From: Hymenolepis diminuta
Taxonomy: Eukaryota; Platyhelminthes; Cestoda; Cyclophyllidea; Hymenolepididae
Direction: 5' to 3'
NCBI GenBank assembly: GCA_900708905.1
Contig: CAADRB010000052.1
Span: forward strand, 607,934-671,933
DNA: 64,000 nucleotides
A program made the position numbers and the translations under genes. Position 1 is the first letter of the stretch. Every line of letters starts with the position of its first letter. The notes under the pieces were generated by a model. That model was given only the letters and a program-made list of their open reading frames with translations, was not told the origin of the DNA and searched no databases. Below, piece by piece: positions 11,800-20,499 of the stretch.

Positions 11800-14589
11800 A
11801 TATAACTTCTGTAAATTATTCGCCTGATGAAATTATTTTGATAAGTCACGTTTTTTCTATAAATTACATTATTGGTTTCCTTTATGTCACGGACTATCCC
11901 TGCTATGTTTTTTCAGTTCATTCTAAAGGTAAGAAATTCGATTAAATATATGTATTTTATCAGTATAGGTCATACGTTAAAGAAAAAACTATGGTTCGAT
12001 GAATGGAATGAACTCATCAAAGGTGGTTCTAATGAAACTTGAATTGTTTTGATGTGAAGTTCTCGATTTCATCTTATGAGGAATGGGCATTCCGCTGGTC
12101 CTCTTGACTATAATTCCGTCCACTGGGTGTGCACTCTGAACCCGTGACCTCTGACTTCGTACTTCTCTATTATGTTGAGGGCCGACAAAATTTATTAGCA
12201 AAATGTTCAAATAGAATGATTGAAAGGTAGCTCCTTTTCTCCAAGTCAGATGGTTTAACTATTAATCTTCTGAAAAGGAATATGAGATCAGGTTTTATTC
12301 GAAAGTTGAATTTTGCCAACATATTTGTCTGCAGTTTCTTAAATTTTTGTATTCTTATATTTTGTATGACTTTTCTGGTGATCTTTGTATCGACGTGATC
12401 GGATTCTTCTGTTATTACCCATTATCAACTAGTTTTTGAAATTTTTGTGCGCCGGTAACTTGTCACGTTGTGTAACGCTTAAATACATATATATCGGCGT
12501 ACCCTTCAGCCACCTTGTATGCGTATACATGAAAAGAAATGGACCTGAGAATCTGACAAAATCCTAGTTAAGTGCCTTGTCAAAATTAGCTGTAATCAAG
12601 TAATCGTTGCAGAGCTTTTCTATCTGACTCTGTATGTTAGAGGTCTTCCTTACCTGGAATTGCGTTTAGACTAAGCAAATAAAAATGAGTTGGAGAAACG
12701 CTGAAATAAGCGCGCGGTACGTAAAAGAGGGAATAGCCGGAAATTTAATCCACGCAGTCTGGTGCCTTGTTCGCAACGGTGCCCAAGTTATTCTCATATT
12801 AATGGGGCGAGTTGAAGTTCAGTGATAATCGTCTAGGTTAATTAGCAAGGATTCTTTATTTATTGAAATATCTGGTGGATTGAGGGTGAATTATGATGAT
12901 TTCGCCAAGTTCTCATCCTAAACCTCTGAAGTAGCGCTAAACTCGACCAAAGCTGCTTACACAATTCGAATGGCTTTGAGCTTTCCCCTTCAAATCTGGT
13001 GATCTTAGAAGCTTTTTAGGATGCAATAGCCTCTCTCAAAATAAGGGCTGGATTTGAGATGAATCGGTGGTGCATTAAACGTTTGCACAGGGAAGGATGA
13101 GGAGTGAGAATGGAATGGATAGTTGGAAGTGGAGAGCTGAGTAACACGTCATAGCTGCGCGCTAGTGAGAATCTGTGAAATCGAATATTAACCGGTTTTA
13201 TCTAGTCTGTGCATCATCCATTGGTCTACAGAAAAAGAAAGCCATTACCTTGACAAGATGTGACATTTAGGTCAAGTGTAGTTACAGGCCATCATCACGT
13301 GCGTATTTCAACCTCGATTTATAAATTATGAAGGAGAACTAGATAGAAAGTTTACACAAAGTCATAGCTAAAGCAAAACAATCAAGACAACAAGGAGGTC
13401 TTAGGTTTTTACAGGATTAACATGAGTGAAATATCCAACAATGTCAATTTCTGTCTCTAAAACCGTAAATCCCCAATTCATGGGGATTGGAAAAAACGAT
13501 GAAATGTGAGGCTGCCAGTTGTATTTGAATGTCAACAATAAAGAAGGCAATGGTTTTGCACTACCCACGAGATCACTGTTTTGTGGGTATAATTATCAAA
13601 TTACTTCAATTGCTGAATCTTAGTTGCTCAAATCTCATAAATCCGGAAGTGGTTAAAACATCGCATCGGAGTGTAATCTCAGCACCTGCTTGCCCTGACC
13701 CATAGGCCTATTCAGTCACTACGTATTGCTTATTGACTTATATCCTTACTTCAACTGTCGATTAACAAAGAATATGAAATCGGTCAATCGCCTTACCGTA
13801 CCCCATTTCGGCTGTTCCTTACAATTAGGATTATCCTCCCTCAGTACAAACGCCTCCCTCTTTCTTTGTTCCTCTTCCTTCTCCCCTCATTTATTTACTA
13901 TAATAAACCTGCGGCCCACTAAACTACTGGTCTTCTAACTTGAAAAAGGCTATTGTTACCTGTCAGCCGCAGAAAGATCACTAGTTCTACGAAGGGATAT
14001 CAAGTCTAGTTCCTGTGCGCTTCTTAAAGTAGCTTCGTTTGGGACTAGGGATACTTTACATCCTCAACGTTGTCATTAAATTCAATGTGTCCCTCCTCGA
14101 ATGACCTTTTTGGAATGCAGCGGCAAGTATTCTTCCGAGATGAGAAGAGAATAAGTAAAAAACCTAAATTCCATACATCAAACCTCTCTACCCTTTCACC
14201 AAAATTATTTCCTATCGGCAGAATGGTATATTAATAGTGCAATTAAGGGTTAATAGTGTAGAAATGTTAATAATATAAATATATAATTTAATAAACACGA
14301 AATATGGCGAACTTTGAGTTAAGATTGAAGGGGTAATCTTAACGACTCATGGAACCAAGAATTAGGAATAAGTTTAAACGTTTGTAATCAAATTAGATAC
14401 TAGATGCTATTGTTTTAATTATCTATGTATGTCCATTAGTTTATAAATGAGGTTTACCTCGATCCTCAAATTTTACTTGCTATTACGCCCCAATCTGCCC
14501 ACATACGAATCAAACTCAGAGGTAGACTTGGTTTGACGGATAACTCTCTATACATTTCCAGAATTACTTTCCGTTCGCGTTCACTATGA
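11800..14589. other. Intergenic, no gene seen
   Basis: Follows the Iwr1 stop codon. The first 100-200 bases are probably 3' UTR, although no clear AATAAA was noted. The rest has only short, motif-free open frames. Confidence 0.5.
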
Positions 14590-15050
14590 CAATACTTCGG
14601 TTTTTCGTCCACGAAGCTGGAGTAACGTCTTTTATGTTCCTATGACGCATGACCCCCTGTCAGCCATGTCCAAACACCTCCATCGATTCCCCCACCCCTT
14701 TCTCTAACAGCCTTGTTTCAAATAAAAAGTACATCTGAGCTCATGTTCTCGCGCGTCCTTATCCAGGTGACTCATATAAAGCTATCTTTGTTTTCCACTC
14801 AAGAACAACGCATCGGTTCCTACGCTTCCTGCTCATCTCTTCTCTTCCTCAGCACGCTCCCCCTCCCCTTTCTCATTCACTCGTCTCAAACTCGTTGTGG
14901 CTTCCTTGAATACATCTTTGGCCTAATCAACTCTTGGTGTTCTGCTTCACAATTGTCGTCAACTCTTACTCAAACAGCTACGAATAGGTGACTGTTATTG
15001 GTGCCGTAATTTGTTAGCTGTAAACCGTTAGTTGTTATCTTAACTCCAGC
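14590..15050 (-). repeat. Dispersed repeat family R2, minus-strand copy
   Basis: Reverse-complemented, this stretch aligns by eye with 34385-34810 and 18660-19030. Shared landmarks: AACACCAAGAGTTGATTAGG, then ATATGAGTCAC, a GGTATGAATGCAGATGTACTTT-like block (here less conserved), and GTCATAGGAACATAAA. Family members share no long open frame. The copy lies 270 bases left of the palindromic array and points away from it, mirrored by the plus-strand copy on the other side. Confidence 0.6.
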
Positions 15051-15585
15051 GGGTTGATACACTCTCTTTTTTCCTTCATTTGAACAATTAAACCGAAAAT
15101 CGTATTAAGCCCATAAAATAATTTGAATAACTGACATTAGCATTCTAAAATGAAGAATTCTAATTTTGCTATTCATAAAATGACAAATGAAAGGATATAT
15201 TGATGGGTTGTCAAAATTGGACAAAATGCAAAATAATCCCAGAAAAATTTCCTACACACCTCTATCCAAATTCCAGTGGTGTGCCTACGTGTTTTATTTA
15301 TTTGCACAAACTCGTACCGAACTGTTCCAAAATAAATATCGTGGGAGGGGCAAAATGGCAACTTTTATTACTTAAATCCACTACTTCGGCCGACTAATTT
15401 CGTTCCGAGTTAATTAGCTCGTTAACTGATAAACTTCGATCAGCACTAATTAGTGTTAATTAACTCACTTAAGCGCGAACAAAACTTTTTGATCGCATTA
15501 TTGGTTTTTCATTTGATCTCGTCGCACGCGTAGTCAGTTATTGCGAATACCTGCACGTCTTGACTGAAGTACAAGTCTCTTTACC

Positions 15586-15930
15586 ATGATCTCTCTCAAG
15601 TATTTGCTCTTTCTTGTCCTCTGCATCACTATGACCTGTTCGGCAGACGATTCTGCAGAGGGAACTGCTGCAGAGGGAAGTGCTACGGGTGGAGATGCAA
15701 GTGTATCCGGTGCAGATGCTGGTCAGGGAGCCACGAATGAAACAAATAAATCAAACGGTACAATAACCACTTTATGCCTTCCGATTATTAATATTATGCC
15801 CTTAACACGTACATTATCTACTAATATCAAGTATTATTTCATGATTCCCCTGTTAGGTGTCAAAAGTGGAGCACAGGCGAATTCAATGCTCGTTATTGGC
15901 AGTCTCGTAGCCTATAAACTACTGGCCTAA
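15586..15930 (+). CDS. Small secreted Ala/Gly-rich protein, copy 1
   Basis: Unrecognised family. A signal peptide covers residues 1-20 (MISLKYLLFLVLC core, ending TCSA). It is followed by a low-complexity segment rich in Ala, Gly, Asp, Ser and Glu with two N-glycosylation sequons (NET, NKS) and a short hydrophobic C-terminus (SMLVIGSLVAYKLLA) that could be a GPI-anchor signal or membrane segment. Read straight through, the frame gives 114 residues. A 99-base stretch, 15758-15856, has donor ACG|GTACAA and acceptor CCCCTGTTAG|GTGTC; splicing it keeps frame and gives 81 residues, which looks more natural because the excised part reads as hydrophobic filler. Likely location is the cell surface or secreted coat, as with GPI-anchored apomucins of tapeworms, though similarity to those is only in layout. 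This copy lacks five residues found in copies 2 and 3. A poly(A) signal AATAAA lies at 16016-16021. Confidence 0.72.
   Translation: MISLKYLLFLVLCITMTCSADDSAEGTAAEGSATGGDASVSGADAGQGATNETNKSNGTITTLCLPIINIMPLTRTLSTNIKYYFMIPLLGVKSGAQANSMLVIGSLVAYKLLA
15758..15856 (+). other. Probable 99-nt in-frame intron, copy 1
   Basis: GT...AG bounded, with a pyrimidine-rich 3' end (TTCATGATTCCCCTGTTAG). It is a multiple of three and free of in-frame stops, so retention would also yield a protein. The same interval is present in copies 2 (16684-16782) and 3 (17655-17753). Confidence 0.65.
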
Positions 15931-16015
15931 ATGGGCTAAAGCACAAAGAAGATGGAAACATGCTTCGCGTCAGAAAGTGACGACGCTGTTTGTCCTGTTG
16001 CTTGCTTGGAATCCC

Positions 16016-16021
16016 AATAAA
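16016..16021 (+). terminator. Polyadenylation signal AATAAA, copy 1
   Basis: AATAAA 86 bases after the stop codon of copy 1, in sequence shared by all copies. It also survives right of the gap (from 16981), where it marks the 3' end of an otherwise missing fourth copy. Confidence 0.65.
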
Positions 16022-16062
16022 AGCCTCTGTTCTCTTATAAAGCCTTTTCAAATCTACTGGGT

Positions 16063-16477
16063 TTCATATATGCTCATGCATGTACAACTTTGTATAAAAT
16101 ATGACATGTTGGGCTTAGGGAGTCCTTCCGTTTTACTTCAGAGTTAACTTTTATACACTTAGTATCTAGTCACGATAAAAATTTGCCACGTGCATTAGAT
16201 TCTATAAGCTCAATGTTAGTAATTTGGAGGTCCTTACCTATTTATTATTAACCTTCTATACAATGAAGTTTACTAGTGAAGATAGCTTTAAAAAAATTTA
16301 AAAGAATTAGTCTAAATACTCAAGAACGTATCTAAAACTACAATAAAACTATCTGCAAAATCTCTGAAGCCTTGGCATGAATACTATTGTAACTTGTAAA
16401 AAAATCCGACTAGAATTACTTAACTTATGTCTTTGATTAAAAATCACTGAAATTATAGTCAAAAACTGTTTTCATCA
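16063..16477. repeat. Spacer between converging copies 1 and 2
   Basis: A 415-base non-coding spacer separating two inverted gene copies. Its reverse complement recurs at 17034-17448. It contains no open frame of note and is AT-rich. Confidence 0.8.
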
Positions 16478-16609
16478 ACCCAGTAGATTTGAAAAGGCTT
16501 TATAAGAGAACAGAGGCTTTTATTGGGATTCCAAGCAAGCAACAGGACAAACAGCGTCGTCACTTTCTGACGCGAAGCATGTTTCCATCTTCTTTGTGCT
16601 TTAGCCCAT

Positions 16610-16930
16610 TTAGGCCAGTAGTTTATAGGCTACGAGACTGCCAATAACGAGCATTGAATTCGCCTGTGCTCCACTTTTGACACCTAACAGGGGAATCATG
16701 AAATAATACTTGATATTAGTAGATAATGTACGTGTTAAGGGCATAATATTAATAATCGGAAGGCATAAAGTGGTTATTGTACCGTTTGATTTATTTGTTT
16801 CATTCGTGGCTCCCTGACCAGCATCTGCACCGGATACACTTGCATCTCCAGCCGTAGCACCTCCCCCTGCATCACCTCCCTCTGCAGCAGTTCCCTCTGC
16901 AGAATCGTCTGCCGAACAGGTCATAGTGAT
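16610..16930 (-). CDS. Small secreted Ala/Gly-rich protein, copy 2 (5' end in gap)
   Basis: Minus-strand copy of the gene at 15586-15930, reading from the stop at 16610 up to the edge of the N run. The start codon and most of the signal peptide are lost; the visible part begins just before MTCSADDS. Over the visible part the protein equals copy 3, including the five-residue segment that copy 1 lacks. The candidate intron is 16684-16782. It converges with copy 1, 3' end to 3' end. Whether it is intact cannot be known until the gap is filled. Confidence 0.7.
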   Translation of the reverse strand: MTMTCSADDSAEGTAAEGGDAGGGATAGDASVSGADAGQGATNETNKSNGTITTLCLPIINIMPLTRTLSTNIKYYFMIPLLGVKSGAQANSMLVIGSLVAYKLLA

Positions 16931-16980
16931 NNNNNNNNNNNNNNNNNNNNNNNNNNNNNNNNNNNNNNNNNNNNNNNNNN
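16931..16980. other. Assembly gap (50 N) at the palindrome centre
   Basis: Exactly 50 N. It cuts copy 2 inside its signal peptide on the left and starts on the right in the 3' UTR of a plus-strand copy. Real sequence here must at least hold the 5' part of copy 2 and the body of a fourth copy, so the true gap is probably more than 1 kb. Inferred from the repeat layout. Confidence 0.95.
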
Positions 16981-17033
16981 AATCCCAATAAAAGCCTCTG
17001 TTCTCTTATAAAGCCTTTTCAAATCTACTGGGT
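16981..17033 (+). pseudogene. 3' remnant of a fourth gene copy (body lost in gap)
   Basis: Plus-strand 3' UTR sequence identical to 16010-16062, including AATAAA, directly after the gap. It implies a plus-strand copy whose coding part falls in the gap. It is not necessarily a broken gene, only an unsequenced one. Confidence 0.6.
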
Positions 17034-17580
17034 TGATGAAAACAGTTTTTGACTATAATTTCAGTGATTTTTAATCAAAGACATAAGTTAAGTAATTCTA
17101 GTCGGATTTTTTTACAAGTTACAATAGTATTCATGCCAAGGCTTCAGAGATTTTGCAGATAGTTTTATTGTAGTTTTAGATACGTTCTTGAGTATTTAGA
17201 CTAATTCTTTTAAATTTTTTTAAAGCTATCTTCACTAGTAAACTTCATTGTATAGAAGGTTAATAATAAATAGGTAAGGACCTCCAAATTACTAACATTG
17301 AGCTTATAGAATCTAATGCACGTGGCAAATTTTTATCGTGACTAGATACTAAGTGTATAAAAGTTAACTCTGAAGTAAAACGGAAGGACTCCCTAAGCCC
17401 AACATGTCATATTTTATACAAAGTTGTACATGCATGAGCATATATGAAACCCAGTAGATTTGAAAAGGCTTTATAAGAGAACAGAGGCTTTTATTGGGAT
17501 TCCAAGCAAGCAACAGGACAAACAGCGTCGTCACTTTCTGACGCGAAGCATGTTTCCATCTTCTTTGTGCTTTAGCCCAT

Positions 17581-17940
17581 TTAGGCCAGTAGTTTATAGG
17601 CTACGAGACTGCCAATAACGAGCATTGAATTCGCCTGTGCTCCACTTTTGACACCTAACAGGGGAATCATGAAATAATACTTGATATTAGTAGATAATGT
17701 ACGTGTTAAGGGCATAATATTAATAATCGGAAGGCATAAAGTGGTTATTGTACCGTTTGATTTATTTGTTTCATTCGTGGCTCCCTGACCAGCATCTGCA
17801 CCGGATACACTTGCATCTCCAGCCGTAGCACCTCCCCCTGCATCACCTCCCTCTGCAGCAGTTCCCTCTGCAGAATCGTCTGCCGAACAGGTCATAGTGA
17901 TGCAGAGGACAAGAAAGAGCAAATACTTGAGAGAGATCAT
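17581..17940 (-). CDS. Small secreted Ala/Gly-rich protein, copy 3
   Basis: Complete minus-strand copy: start at 17940, stop at 17581, 119 codons unspliced or 86 residues if the in-frame 99-base intron at 17655-17753 is removed. It has the same signal peptide (residues 1-20), acidic Ala/Gly/Ser segment, NET and NKS sequons and hydrophobic C-terminus as copy 1. It carries a GGDAGGGATAG segment where copy 1 has GSATG. Upstream sequence up to 18207 matches that of copy 1, so both probably share the same promoter. Function unknown; surface or secreted coat protein is the best guess. Confidence 0.72.
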   Translation of the reverse strand: MISLKYLLFLVLCITMTCSADDSAEGTAAEGGDAGGGATAGDASVSGADAGQGATNETNKSNGTITTLCLPIINIMPLTRTLSTNIKYYFMIPLLGVKSGAQANSMLVIGSLVAYKLLA

Positions 17941-18289
17941 GGTAAAGAGACTTGTACTTCAGTCAAGACGTGCAGGTATTCGCAATAACTGACTACGCGT
18001 GCGACGAGATCAAATGAAAAACCAATAATGCGATCAAAAAGTTTTGTTCGCGCTTAAGTGAGTTAATTAACACTAATTAGTGCTGATCGAAGTTTATCAG
18101 TTAACGAGCTAATTAACTCGGAACGAAATTAGTCGGCCGAAGTAGTGGATTTAAGTAATAAAAGTTGCCATTTTGCCCCTCCCACGATATTTATTTTGGA
18201 ACAGTTCAGTTGAAAATCCTGAGAAATGTTCTGATAAATTCTCGGCACATTATAAATATTTTTTTAGAAGTTGTTCTTAGGTTATGTAA

Positions 18290-18610
18290 TGACGTTAATG
18301 TCTACTGGGACCACGTCGATCGAATAGATGGGAAGAGTCAAGTCACTCATTTTGCTATATTAGCTCCGAAGTGGTAGGCAAGCCACCCCATTTTATGAAA
18401 TAGTAAATTAGATGCATATACAAAACATTTATTCGTTAGACGTTAGTCATGTCTCGTTATTGATGTCTCGGAGTGATGATCCACATCTCTTTAGGTATCT
18501 ATGTACAGACTCTCAAACACACGGCGGGACCGCCTGTGGACACCATAGTGGAGATCTTATCGCCCGGTGATGATAGACATCTTTTGGTTATAGCAGGTTA
18601 TAGCATTATG
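18290..18610 (+). repeat. Dispersed repeat family R3, copy 1
   Basis: Aligns by eye with 25040-25340. Shared blocks include CGATnGAATAGATGG, ACCCCATTTTATTGAAA, a CAAAACATTT...TTCATGTCTCGTT segment and GTCGAGATCTTA. At this site R3 is followed directly by an R2 copy, so R3 and R2 may be parts of one element. Confidence 0.55.
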
Positions 18611-18659
18611 CACAATTTAAATTATCATGTTCCAAATTAAATCAAAATTACAATTGTCC

Positions 18660-19030
18660 ATTCTGTTAGTCTAATAAGAACCGAGACTAACGATTTAAGA
18701 GTTCAGACTAATAGTTAGCAGCTATCAACAGTTCCATAAAGTAGAACACAAAGAGTTGTGTTGGCCAAAGTGTATGGAATAAACTACGATGAGGATTCGA
18801 GATAGTAAGAGAGGAGATGAGAGGGAAGTGTACGAGTAAATAAGTGACAAGCATGTATCTATGTGTGAGTCGAAATATGCCGACAGTTTATGCGAGTCAC
18901 TTGGGTAAGGACAAGGTATGAATCCAGATGTACTTTTAAATGAAACGGGACAGTTATATAAAAAAAGAAGACTTAATAAACTCGACTAGATAGGGGTTTT
19001 AGTCATAAAGACATTAGGACAAATTTGCGA
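18660..19030 (+). repeat. Dispersed repeat family R2, plus-strand copy
   Basis: Aligns with 34385-34810 and with the reverse complement of 14590-15050. Best shared blocks: GAGTCACTTGGGTAAGG, AAGGTATGAATCCAGATGTA, TTTTAAATGAAACGGGACAG, then TTAATAAACTCG and a TTTTAGTCATAAAGACAT-like end. Non-coding. Confidence 0.6.
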
Positions 19031-20499
19031 TTTCGGAGTCGACAAATCGAGATATTTTCGTAGAGAATGTGATTGAATAATAATTTCGGAAAATCATGGA
19101 GAAACATCCTTCAAGTCTAAGTTCATTATGCCAAATAACAGGAATATTAATGACTAAATATGCCGAAGTTCTGTCTTCAAATTTAAGTGAACGAAAAGAG
19201 TATAACTTGTATACTAAATCTGTCCCTAAGATGGACTCTAATGAACGACATGAATGTCATCAGAATAGCACATAAATATCAAGTAAATTCTGTACGGCCC
19301 GATTAATATCTTAATGAACACCCGGAAATAATCGAGACGCAAACAGATGATATGAAATTTGATCGGTGTAATAATAAACAAATCACCGACTCCGTCTAAA
19401 AAAATTCTTTTTTAATTTTTGCCAAACTTTACCATCATTTAATCACATCATTGGTATACTAAATGTATATTAGACAATGGAATAATCAGAATCGCCAGAA
19501 ATTCATATAATAAATAAAAATTTTTCCTAATGGGGATAAACTCCGTTGGCTCTATTGACAGGCAAAGGTAATCGAAAAAAATAACCCGTTCTTCAATTCG
19601 ACTCAATTTCTGATTGAACAGCCAACTCCATCATTGAAATGAAATTCAATTTTAAAAAGAGATTCAAACTTAAACAAATCTCTAGATGTAAATTTATCAG
19701 GTCTTTTTTGTCCTCCTTTTTCAAGGTTTTCTTACATTATTGACCAAAATAATCTGAAAATTCGACCTGGACACCGATCACACATGAACATTCCACAAAG
19801 TTCAACTCAGGTCACCGATTGTACATTCAATTATCACAGACATATGTGCAGATTCATTTAACCGATCAGAGTCCGATATCCATGACAGCCAAACTGCCCT
19901 CAAGAACCCAAAACTCCCCAAAATCCCCCAAAACCCAAGTTTGATTCAACAATTAAAATACACTTGTGTCGATAAAGCTGGCCAAATGAAATTTGACGCA
20001 GCGCAAGAGATTCATATTAAAGAAACATTTTTCAATTACATCCATTTATAGAAGACGTGCATATAAAGAGAATAAGATTAATAACGAACGAAAAGTGCCG
20101 TTTAAAACCCATTAGTTTATAGTTTCCAATTTCTTGGATTCAATATTTTTGTATTTACAACGCTAATCGAATGTTATAAGTATAAGTAGCCCACTGATCG
20201 GCTGAATGGTAGGCAAACGAGCAGGTTTTATTGGATCTTTTAGTATGATGCAGTTATTTTAATAAACGTTCTCTACCTCCCCATGCTTAGGCTAGGAACC
20301 GAATAATCCAAAGGAGAAACTTCAATTTTACATAAAAACTGTAACCAATATCTTAAAATAAAAATTCAAAATAAAATAAAAACAAAAAGGTTAAAAAGTT
20401 ACCGAAAATTGCTCAAACGTATTAATAAACTAAAAATTACAAATAACTCTTTTAATGAGCTAATTTTTGTGCGTAGCAGTTCATTTCTGTAATTTCGTG
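19031..20499. other. Intergenic, KRR1 upstream region
   Basis: No coding signal seen. AT-rich. The last few hundred bases should contain the KRR1 promoter. Confidence 0.5.

Larger units (their letters stand above)
15319..16530 (+). repeat. Left arm of large palindrome
   Basis: This arm is repeated in reverse complement at 16981-18207. Paired coordinates sum to 33526 before the genes' length difference and to 33511 after it, the 15-base shift coming from an indel inside the coding sequence. Similarity stops sharply outside 15319 and 18207. The arm holds one complete gene, its 3' flank, a 415-base spacer, and the 3' flank of an inverted second gene. Confidence 0.88.
16981..18207 (-). repeat. 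Right arm of large palindrome
   Basis: Reverse complement of 15319-16530 with a 15-base insertion. No other difference was obvious by eye over about 1.2 kb, pointing to a very recent duplication, gene conversion between arms, or collapsed haplotypes. Confidence 0.88.

Noticed and set aside
14713..14991. 92-residue plus-strand frame
   Set aside because: It lies inside, and antisense to, the R2 repeat copy; related copies do not keep it open.
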